In this document: positions 57,664 to 64,000 of the stretch, one piece after another | How positions within the stretch are numbered: position 1 is the first letter of the stretch | Layout of the letters: every line of letters begins with the position of its first letter | NCBI GenBank assembly: GCA_000687975.1 | Contig: JIAB01000001.1 | Span: 1,674,001 to 1,738,000 of the forward strand | Direction of reading: 5' to 3' | Origin: Lachnospiraceae bacterium AC2031 | GTDB taxonomy: Bacteria; Bacillota; Clostridia; Lachnospirales; Lachnospiraceae | DNA: 64,000 nucleotides | Position numbers and translations under genes: made by a program | Notes under the pieces: model-generated | What the model saw: only the letters and a program-made list of their open reading frames with translations | What the model was told of the DNA's origin: nothing | Database searches by the model: none

Positions 57664-59745
57664 ATGAAATGTAAGATTTTACACGAATCGAAGAATCGAA
57701 TGCGTGTCCATTTCTTTCGCAAGTATATGACCTTCGACGAAGCAGATAAGGTGGAGTATTTTCTGCTGGGGCTGCCATATGTTGATGAGGTAAAGGTTAG
57801 CGAGAGAACTTCGGATGCAACCATAAGATATAACGATAGGAAAAGAGAAGATCTGATAAAGGCATTGTCGGAGTTCAGCCTCACGTCTACAGAGGTGGTG
57901 GTTCCTGAACATACAGGAAGAGAGCTCACTCATAACTATCAGGACAGAATGTTCTACCTGATAGCGAGACGTGCAATCTCCAGACTATTCTTACCAGTGT
58001 CCATTAGAAATGTCATCACAGTCGTTAAGTCTGTGCCGTATATCGTTGAAGGACTGAAGAGTCTGGCTAAGGGAAAGCTGAAGGTTTCAGTACTTGATGC
58101 AGCAAGTATCTTAGTATCTATGATAAGACGAGACTTTGACACAGCAGGAAGTGTTATCTTCCTTCTTAGTGTTGGCGATTTGATGGATGAGTGGACCAGA
58201 AAGAAGTCGGTGGCGGATCTTGCCAGTGCTATGGCGCTGAATGTGGACAAGGTATGGCAGGTAACTGACAGCGGCGAAGAGATTCTGGTGGATATCAATC
58301 ATATCAAGCTTGAGGATACTATCGTTGTAAGAACCGGAAATATGGTTCCTCTGGATGGTATCGTTATAGACGGTGTTGCTGAGATTAATCAGGCATCTAT
58401 CACAGGCGAAAGTCTTCCTGTACATAAGGAGCCAGGTGGCTACGTATATGCAGGAACAGTTCTTGAGGAAGGCGAGATCAAAGTTGCTGTTAAGAAGACA
58501 GTAGGCTCTGGTCAGTATGACCGCATCACTCAGATGATCGAGGAGTCAGAGAAGCTTAAATCAACTGCCGAAGAGAATGCATTTAGAATGGCTGATAAGC
58601 TGGTGCCATATACCTTTGGTGCTACAGCTCTCACATATTTGCTCACAAGAAATGTAACTCGTGCCACATCAATACTCATGGTAGATTTCTGCTGTGCACT
58701 GAAGCTGTCCATTCCGATAGCGGTTCTTTCTGCTATGCGTGAGGCGGGCCAGCATCATATATCTGTAAAGGGCGGCAAGTTCCTGGAGAAGGTCGCAGAG
58801 GCCGATACCATAGTCTTTGATAAGACGGGAACACTTACATATTCCTGTCCAACCGTAAAGGACGTAGTGACATTTGACGATGCTGATAAAGATGAAATGT
58901 TACGCCTCGCCGCATGTCTCGAGGAGCACTATCCACACAGCGTGGCAAATGCAGTCGTAAAGGCTGCTGCAGATAAGGGACTCACCCACGAGGAGAAGCA
59001 CTCCAAGGTTGAGTACGTGGTGGCCCACGGTATTGCCAGCTCTATAGATGGCGAAAAGGTAGTGATCGGAAGCTACCATTTTGTATTCGAGGATGAGGGC
59101 TGCACTGTTTCAAGCGAGGAGCAGTCAAAGTTTGAGAATCTGTCAGATGAGTATTCACACCTCTATATGGCAATCGGTGGTAAGGTAAAGGCTGCTATAA
59201 TGATAGAGGATCCTGTGAAGCCAGAGGCAAAGTCAGTAGTCGAAAGACTGCAGGCACTGGGACTTCGAGTCGTAATGTTGACAGGCGACAGCAGCAGAGT
59301 TGCAAAGCGTGTTGCAAGAGAACTGGGAGTCGATGAGGTAAGAGCTCAGGTGCTTCCAGAGGATAAAGCATCTTTCGTAGAGGAAGAGCATAAGGCGGGT
59401 CGAACCTGTATAATGATAGGTGATGGAGTAAATGATTCTCCTGCACTTTCAGCTGCAGATGCAGGTATCGCGATCAACAGTGGTGCTGCAATTGCCCGAG
59501 AGGTTGCAGACATTATGATTTCAGAAGATGACCTTAGTAGTCTTGTGATACTAAGACAGCTGGGAGTGGAACTGCAGAAGCGAATGAAGGGCAACTATCA
59601 AAAGATTGTTGGCTTCAATGCAGGCCTTATAATCCTTGGTGCCTTTGGAATCCTTCAGCCAACCATGACGGCCCTCCTCCATAATGGTTCAACCATAGCC
59701 ATCAGTATGAAGTCTACGACTAACTTATTAGAAAAGGAGGAGTAA
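57664..59745 (+). CDS. Heavy-metal-translocating P-type ATPase (P1B-like) with non-canonical TM4 motif
   Basis: A metal-exporting or -importing ATPase of 693 residues. The N-terminal 80 residues (CKILHESKNRMRVHFFRKYM; TFDEADKVEYFLLGLPYVDE) are an HMA-like fold without the CxxC pair. The actuator motif TGES is near 247-250, the phosphorylation site DKTGT is at about 386-390, EEHYPHS stands in the HP-motif region, and GDGVND is in the hinge. The metal-binding TM4 helix reads DFCCALKLSIPIAV (about 341-354), rather than the usual CPC/SPC. The cargo metal is therefore uncertain. It is the core of a DUF6110/ATPase/microprotein operon. Confidence 0.9.
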   Translation: MKCKILHESKNRMRVHFFRKYMTFDEADKVEYFLLGLPYVDEVKVSERTSDATIRYNDRKREDLIKALSEFSLTSTEVVVPEHTGRELTHNYQDRMFYLIARRAISRLFLPVSIRNVITVVKSVPYIVEGLKSLAKGKLKVSVLDAASILVSMIRRDFDTAGSVIFLLSVGDLMDEWTRKKSVADLASAMALNVDKVWQVTDSGEEILVDINHIKLEDTIVVRTGNMVPLDGIVIDGVAEINQASITGESLPVHKEPGGYVYAGTVLEEGEIKVAVKKTVGSGQYDRITQMIEESEKLKSTAEENAFRMADKLVPYTFGATALTYLLTRNVTRATSILMVDFCCALKLSIPIAVLSAMREAGQHHISVKGGKFLEKVAEADTIVFDKTGTLTYSCPTVKDVVTFDDADKDEMLRLAACLEEHYPHSVANAVVKAAADKGLTHEEKHSKVEYVVAHGIASSIDGEKVVIGSYHFVFEDEGCTVSSEEQSKFENLSDEYSHLYMAIGGKVKAAIMIEDPVKPEAKSVVERLQALGLRVVMLTGDSSRVAKRVARELGVDEVRAQVLPEDKASFVEEEHKAGRTCIMIGDGVNDSPALSAADAGIAINSGAAIAREVADIMISEDDLSSLVILRQLGVELQKRMKGNYQKIVGFNAGLIILGAFGILQPTMTALLHNGSTIAISMKSTTNLLEKEE

Positions 59746-59746
59746 T

Positions 59747-59827
59747 ATGCAGTGGCACAAATTCTTTGCATGGGGAGCAGTTATCTGTTTTTTATTAACA
59801 ATGATAACAGGATATAAAAAAGTTTAA
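59747..59827 (+). CDS. 26-residue membrane microprotein after the P-type ATPase
   Basis: The frame MQWHKFFAWGAVICFLLTMI TGYKKV begins 1 base after the ATPase stop, with a strong AAGGAGGAGTAAT site in the last ATPase codons. It encodes one TM helix flanked by His/Trp at the N side and Lys at the C side. The ribosome site and tight coupling make it a credible gene. It may be a subunit or regulator of the transporter. Confidence 0.7.
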   Translation: MQWHKFFAWGAVICFLLTMITGYKKV

Positions 59828-59837
59828 AAATTAATAG

Positions 59838-59891
59838 TTGACAAGATAACACTGTTATGTATATAATGCAAAACGAACATAACAGTGTTAT
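59838..59891 (+). promoter_or_regulatory. TetR-gene promoter with two operators
   Basis: TTGACA (59838-59843) and TATAAT (59862-59867) are 18 bases apart. Between them lies ATAACACTGTTAT (59846-59858), and ATAACAGTGTTAT (59879-59891) follows the start region. Both have the form ATAAC-N3-GTTAT, with centres 33 bases apart. They extend into a 15-bp perfect inverted repeat of each other. This arrangement predicts autorepression by the TetR protein. Confidence 0.85.
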
Positions 59892-59907
59892 TTTTTGGGT
59901 AAGAATT

Positions 59908-60573
59908 ATGGAAAACGAAAAGGAAACTAAGAAGAAACTTCTTGAATGTGCAATGAAGGAGTTTTCTGAAAAAGGATATATGAAGGCTTCCATCAGAAAT
60001 ATCTGTAAGGAAGCAGGAGTTACAACTGGTGCTCTGTATTTTTTCTTTAAGGATAAGGAGGATCTCTTCGGTAATCTGGTAGGTGGTCCACTTATGAAGC
60101 TGGAGAAACTGATAGATGATCATTTCTCTGAAGAGATTGTTGCAACCCAGAAGGTAACAAAGGAGTCATCTGGGAAAGGCGTAACCGTAGCTGATCTTGC
60201 TGCGGCTCAGGGCTTTGAGGATGATACAGAGATTGCAAAGGTGGTTGTAAAATATCTGTTCCAGGAAAAGGAAGCTTTTGATCTACTACTTACAAAGTCA
60301 CAGGGATCTATATATGAAACAGTAGTTGATAAAATTGTTGATAAAGTAGAAGACCATTACACAATGATGTATGTGGCAATGAAGGGTTATAAGTCAAAGA
60401 GGGAACTTACGAAAGAGGACAAGTTCATCATCCACTGGATGTCACACGATCAGATAGATATATTCCTTCATCTTGCAACTCACTGTAAGAGTGTAAAGGA
60501 AGCTGAGAGTCAGATGAGTAATATGATGGCTTATATGATCGGTGGCTGGTTTGCAGTAATAAATAATAAATAA
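59908..60573 (+). CDS. TetR/AcrR-family transcriptional regulator
   Basis: A 221-residue DNA-binding repressor. The start MENEKETKKKLLECAMKEFS at 59908 follows TTTTGGGTAAGAATT. The N-terminal HTH is SEKGYMKASIRNICKEAGVT then TGALYFFFKDKEDLFGNLVG, typical TetR. The C-terminal ligand domain is helical, with no identified ligand. Two operators overlap its promoter and a third lies before the ABC transporter genes, so it likely controls itself and the transporter. A hairpin terminator follows. Confidence 0.92.
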   Translation: MENEKETKKKLLECAMKEFSEKGYMKASIRNICKEAGVTTGALYFFFKDKEDLFGNLVGGPLMKLEKLIDDHFSEEIVATQKVTKESSGKGVTVADLAAAQGFEDDTEIAKVVVKYLFQEKEAFDLLLTKSQGSIYETVVDKIVDKVEDHYTMMYVAMKGYKSKRELTKEDKFIIHWMSHDQIDIFLHLATHCKSVKEAESQMSNMMAYMIGGWFAVINNK

Positions 60574-60611
60574 AAGCTTTTTCTTATGAGGAAGATGAAT
60601 GATGAATTGAA

Positions 60612-60638
60612 AGGCTTGGAGAAATCCAAGCCTATAAA
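60612..60638 (+). terminator. Terminator after TetR gene
   Basis: AGGCTTGGA (60612-60620)/TCCAAGCCT (60625-60633) with a GAAA loop. The downstream bases are A/T-rich (ATAAAAAGG), lacking a long T-run, so termination is moderate. Confidence 0.5.
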
Positions 60639-60647
60639 AAGGCTTAT

Positions 60648-60666
60648 CACATAACGCTGTTATGTG
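60648..60666. promoter_or_regulatory. Third TetR operator, upstream of the ABC transporter
   Basis: The 19-bp perfect palindrome CACATAACGCTGTTATGTG has the ATAAC-N3-GTTAT core of the two sites in front of the TetR gene. It lies 83 bases before the ABC ATPase start. Confidence 0.85.
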
Positions 60667-60748
60667 AACATATATGCATATTAAAACCAAGTTGTAATTC
60701 TTAAGCTCAGGCTGAAGAATCTAAAAACAAATATATGGAGGAAGAGAA

Positions 60749-61450
60749 ATGTTTGTTGAAGTATCTAATATCAAAAAGAGCTACGGCGAAGGCGGAAGCT
60801 ATGTGCAGGTCCTTAAGGGCGTAACTGTCGGAGTTGATAAGGGTGAGATGTGTGTTATCCAGGGAACATCAGGTTCTGGAAAATCTACACTTCTTAACTG
60901 TATCGGAGGACTTGATGAGGTAGATAGTGGCTCTATCAAAATAGACGGAAAAGAAATTGTAGGACTTAAGGGTGAGAAGCTTTCAGACTATAGAAGAGCA
61001 ACTCATGGATTTATCTTTCAGTTCTATAATCTGATTCCGAATCTTACTGTAAGAGAGAATATTCAGGTATGCGAATATCTGACAAAGGATCCACTTAACA
61101 TGGAGGAGCTTCTGGACGTGCTTGGACTTACAGAGCATCAGAACAAGTTTCCATCCCAGCTTTCAGGTGGACAGCAACAGAGATGTGCGATTGCAAGAGC
61201 TCTTATAAAGAATCCAAAGCTTTTGCTCTGTGATGAGCCTACTGGTGCGCTGGATTCCAAAACCTCTCGTGACATACTTGTACTTATGGAAGAAATCAAC
61301 AGAAAGTATGGAACAACAATGCTTATCGTAACTCACAACAATTCCATCAAGAATATGGTTGATCATGTAATCTACCTGAAGGATGGAGAAATTTCGAAGA
61401 ATTATATTAACGAAATAAAAGTTCCAGCAGCAGAATTGGAGGACCTGTAA
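60749..61450 (+). CDS. ABC transporter ATP-binding protein (MacB/LolD-like)
   Basis: A 233-residue ATPase that powers the permease encoded next. Motifs are Walker A IQGTSGSGKSTLLNCIGGLD, Q-loop GFIFQFYNLIPNLTVRENIQ, signature PSQLSGGQQQRCAIARALIK, Walker B LLLCDEPTGALDSK, and H-loop IVTHNNSI. The type is typical of FtsX-like permease systems, which extrude or sense peptides or lipids. A site (GGAGGAAGAGAA) precedes the ATG. It is controlled by the nearby TetR operator. Confidence 0.94.
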   Translation: MFVEVSNIKKSYGEGGSYVQVLKGVTVGVDKGEMCVIQGTSGSGKSTLLNCIGGLDEVDSGSIKIDGKEIVGLKGEKLSDYRRATHGFIFQFYNLIPNLTVRENIQVCEYLTKDPLNMEELLDVLGLTEHQNKFPSQLSGGQQQRCAIARALIKNPKLLLCDEPTGALDSKTSRDILVLMEEINRKYGTTMLIVTHNNSIKNMVDHVIYLKDGEISKNYINEIKVPAAELEDL

Positions 61451-61451
61451 G

Positions 61452-64000
61452 ATGCAGAGAGTACTAAGAAAAAGAGTATTGAGGGATCTAAAGACCAACT
61501 TCTTCAGATACTTTGCCCTTGGTCTTATGATCGCTATGGGAATCTTTCTCGTTGTTACCATAGTTGGTAATGGTGAGACGTTAACTAGAGGAACTGAAGA
61601 TATAGCTGAAGAGACCAATCTGGAGGATGGAGAGTTTGAGGTTTTTGTTCCTCTGTCAAAGAAAGATAAAGAAGAAATTGCTGATATGGGAATAGAAATA
61701 TCGGAGCAGTTTTACTTTGACTACGTATTAGAAGATGAAGATAGGGGTACCGTTAGAATCTTCAAAGTACGTGATAAGATCAACAAGCTTCACATTATTG
61801 AAGGAAAAGAACCTGTTGATGCAGAGGATATCGTGATGGAGAAGCGATATGCAGAAGAGCATGATTTAAAGGTTGGTGACAGCTTTGATATAGCCGGTAC
61901 GACCTATAACATATCTGGTATAGGAGTTGTATCAGATTATGATGCTCCATTTAAGGAACTTGGTGATACATCATGTAACTCAAAAACATTTGGTCCGGTT
62001 TTTATTACTGATGAAGCATATGAGGATTTTAAGAATTCAGGTAAGACACAGAAAACAGAAGAATATATTTATGCGTATATATTAGGTGACGGAAAAACGG
62101 ATGATGATCTGAAAGATTATCTCAAGGACTTAAAGATCGATTCAACAGAGGTCGATGATGAGCTTTTTCAGGAGTACTGGGATAGAACTGGCGGTGTTGA
62201 AGAAGAGCTCTGTGATGCAGTGAAGGAACTTCGCGATGCCACAGATGATGTTCGAGATGGACTGGATGAGCTGTCAGAAAATAACGATGATATAAATGAT
62301 GCAACAGCTGATATCTTCGACGCATATCTGGAGCAGACATCAAGTACGCTTAAGAGTTATGGAATGAATGTAACTCTTACAGAGAGCAACTTTGAGGAGA
62401 AACTGGACGATGTAATAGATGCTGCACCGATAGAATCTATGAAATCAGCACTTAAAGATACAAAGAAGGAGCTTACGGATCTTAAGGAATATAAGGATGG
62501 ACTTGAGGATTATACGGACGGAGTTGATGAGCTGTATGATGGTCTGGACGATATGTCAGAAGGAGTTGGTGATCTGGATGAAGCAGTAGATGATGCCCTT
62601 GAGGAGTTTGACTTCTCACTTTCAAATCTTACTATGTTCCTGAAGCAGTCTGATAATCCAAGAATCTTTAGTACTAAGAACGATAAGGCTGTAGATATTG
62701 AGGTTGGTATAATTGCAGGTGTTATTATCTTTATACTTCTTGCGTATGTTATCTCAGTATTTGTTGTTCATAGCATTGAGAGTGAGAGCAGTATTATCGG
62801 AACTCTTTACTCAATGGGTGTAACAAAGAACGATCTTATGACTCATTATATAACACTACCGGTTGTAGTAACATTTCTCGGTGGTCTTATAGGAGCACTT
62901 GTTGCATCTACCGGTATTATGGCACCAATGATTGCGGAAAGCTCCTATAGTTACTTCTCTATACCACAGTTTGATTTTTCAGTTCCATCTTATCTCTGGG
63001 TATATTCGGTTGCTGTGCCACCGCTTATCGCTGTAGTGGTAAATGTAATCGTCATTAGAAGTAAGCTGAACAGAACAGCACTCTCCCTTATCAGAAATGA
63101 AGCAAAGCAGTCAGGTATTAAGAAGGTAAATCTGAAGGGAATGAACTTTGTATCTGCATTTAGAATAAGACAAATGCTTTGCGAGATGCGTTCTACACTG
63201 GCTGTTGTTATGGGAATGCTTTTATCACTTCTGGTATTTATGATAGGTGTAAACTGCTATGTTCTTTGTGAGAATATTGCAAAGGATTACGAGAAGGACA
63301 CCAAGTTTGAATATATGTATAACCTTAAGTATCCAGAGGAGGAACCACCAAAGGATGCTGAGCCTGCATATGCATATACCTGCAAAAAAAATACTTTGGG
63401 ATACAATTTTGATGTAACTATTTTAGGAATTCAGCCAGATAGTAAGTATTTTGATGTAGATCCAGGAGACAGCAAGTCAGATGTGGTAGTGTCAAATGCA
63501 TTTGCTGAGAAGTTTGGTCTCAAAGAAGGACAGGAGTTTGTTGTAACCGACGAGGATAAGGAAGTGAAGTATGCCTTCACAGTAAAGGAAATAACAGAGT
63601 ACTCTACTTCATTTTATATCTTTATGGATATAGATGTTATGAGAGATATGATGGGAGAGTCGGATGATTACTATAACATACTCTTTACGGATAAGAAGCT
63701 GGATATCGATCCAGGCAGAGTATATACAATCATATCAAAGGCCGATGTTGTAAATGGTGCTTCAGTATTCTCTAGTCTGATGATGCCTATGGTATATACA
63801 CTTTCCTTCTCATCAGCAATAATCTTCTGTGTGGTACTGTACCTAATGATGAAGGTTATGGTGGATAGAAGTGCTTACAATATTTCACTTATCAAGGTAT
63901 TCGGATATAAGAAGAAGGAGATAAGGAAGCTATATTTGGATGGTAATTTCTACGTTATAGCTCTGGGATCACTTATATGTCTTCCTCTTTCGAAGTTTAT
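61452..64000 (+). CDS. FtsX-like ABC transporter permease, 5' part
   Basis: The frame opens at 61452, 1 base after the ATPase stop, and stays open to the window edge (about 849 codons); the 3' end is missing. TM1 (FFRYFALGLMIAMGIFLVVTIVG) is followed by a large extracellular region (about 60-405) with an acidic coiled-coil (LKDTKKELTDLKEYKDGLED; YDGLDDMSEGVGDLDEAVDD). TM segments follow near 410-435, 465-485 and 513-535. A second half-repeat begins near 580 (STLAVVMGMLLSLLVFMIGV), with another extracellular domain and TM segments near 782-802 and 832-849. This duplicated MacB/FtsX arrangement moves substrates without a classical channel. Its substrate is unknown. Confidence 0.9.
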   Translation, partial: MQRVLRKRVLRDLKTNFFRYFALGLMIAMGIFLVVTIVGNGETLTRGTEDIAEETNLEDGEFEVFVPLSKKDKEEIADMGIEISEQFYFDYVLEDEDRGTVRIFKVRDKINKLHIIEGKEPVDAEDIVMEKRYAEEHDLKVGDSFDIAGTTYNISGIGVVSDYDAPFKELGDTSCNSKTFGPVFITDEAYEDFKNSGKTQKTEEYIYAYILGDGKTDDDLKDYLKDLKIDSTEVDDELFQEYWDRTGGVEEELCDAVKELRDATDDVRDGLDELSENNDDINDATADIFDAYLEQTSSTLKSYGMNVTLTESNFEEKLDDVIDAAPIESMKSALKDTKKELTDLKEYKDGLEDYTDGVDELYDGLDDMSEGVGDLDEAVDDALEEFDFSLSNLTMFLKQSDNPRIFSTKNDKAVDIEVGIIAGVIIFILLAYVISVFVVHSIESESSIIGTLYSMGVTKNDLMTHYITLPVVVTFLGGLIGALVASTGIMAPMIAESSYSYFSIPQFDFSVPSYLWVYSVAVPPLIAVVVNVIVIRSKLNRTALSLIRNEAKQSGIKKVNLKGMNFVSAFRIRQMLCEMRSTLAVVMGMLLSLLVFMIGVNCYVLCENIAKDYEKDTKFEYMYNLKYPEEEPPKDAEPAYAYTCKKNTLGYNFDVTILGIQPDSKYFDVDPGDSKSDVVVSNAFAEKFGLKEGQEFVVTDEDKEVKYAFTVKEITEYSTSFYIFMDIDVMRDMMGESDDYYNILFTDKKLDIDPGRVYTIISKADVVNGASVFSSLMMPMVYTLSFSSAIIFCVVLYLMMKVMVDRSAYNISLIKVFGYKKKEIRKLYLDGNFYVIALGSLICLPLSKF

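Noticed and set aside
1-64000. CRISPR array or restriction system
   Set aside because: No regularly spaced direct repeats, cas genes or R-M genes were seen; the only tandem repeats are the coding ones at 26695-26826.

Overview
The window is the replication-origin region of a low-GC Gram-positive chromosome, most likely a Lachnospiraceae member of the Butyrivibrio/Pseudobutyrivibrio type. This is inferred from gene order (rpmH-rnpA-yidD-yidC-khpB to the left of the origin; dnaA-dnaN-S4-recF-gyrB-gyrA to the right), clostridial DnaA boxes and parS sites, an archaeal-type ProS, a DUF4446 gene beside parB, and a DUF6110/P-type ATPase pair. The species cannot be fixed by reading alone. Most genes left of about 39.6 kb are on the minus strand and most genes right of it are on the plus strand, as expected for replication diverging from an origin at 39.7-41.6 kb.

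Layout. 0-16.9 kb: housekeeping and envelope genes (proS, an RluA-type synthase, an aminotransferase, a CAP-domain secreted protein, a Ca/Na exchanger, a TyrA fused to a DAHP-synthase regulatory domain, a nucleotidyltransferase with an LCP ligase, rsmG, an exonuclease, mnmG, mnmE, tRNA-Lys and an iron alcohol dehydrogenase). 17.0-23.7 kb: an accessory island. It has remnants of polymorphic-toxin C-termini with immunity genes (Imm26, SUKH, Imm53, Imm7, truncated Imm50, others). Inside it a cargo segment, flanked by about 150-bp inverted repeats, holds a fluoride-riboswitch-controlled cation/proton antiporter. 23.9-39.7 kb: an HTH protein, a PrsW-like protease, tRNA-Arg, serS, DUF4446, parB, parA with three parS sites, argS, a GHKL ATPase, a D,D-carboxypeptidase, trmB, khpB, yidC, yidD, rnpA and rpmH. 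39.7-48.8 kb: a bipartite oriC around dnaA, then dnaN, the S4 protein, recF, gyrB and gyrA. 49-54 kb: two-subunit fumarase, surE and small or hypothetical genes. 54.3-60.6 kb: feoAB, an HMA protein, DUF6110, a heavy-metal P-type ATPase, a 26-residue microprotein and a TetR regulator. 60.7 kb to the end: an ABC ATPase and an FtsX-type permease cut by the window edge.

How it works together. The core supports initiation (dnaA, oriC), segregation (parABS), topology (gyrase), clamp loading and repair (dnaN, recF), membrane insertion (yidC, yidD, khpB) and tRNA maturation or modification (rnpA, mnmE, mnmG, trmB). The right end is a metal-homeostasis block with its own operators.

Most unusual features. 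(1) Perfectly self-complementary multi-armed (cloverleaf-like) intergenic elements at 5344-5570 and 49836-50047. They share TTC/GAA triloops and GCAAGC-type tips, and one closes on the last codons of the fumarase alpha gene. (2) An inverted-repeat-bounded cargo segment inside a toxin/immunity scrap-yard, whose two repeat copies keep a terminator hairpin by changing both arms of the inner stem. (3) A parS site that forms the stem of an apparent argS terminator. (4) A metal ATPase operon with a non-canonical TM4 motif and a microprotein.
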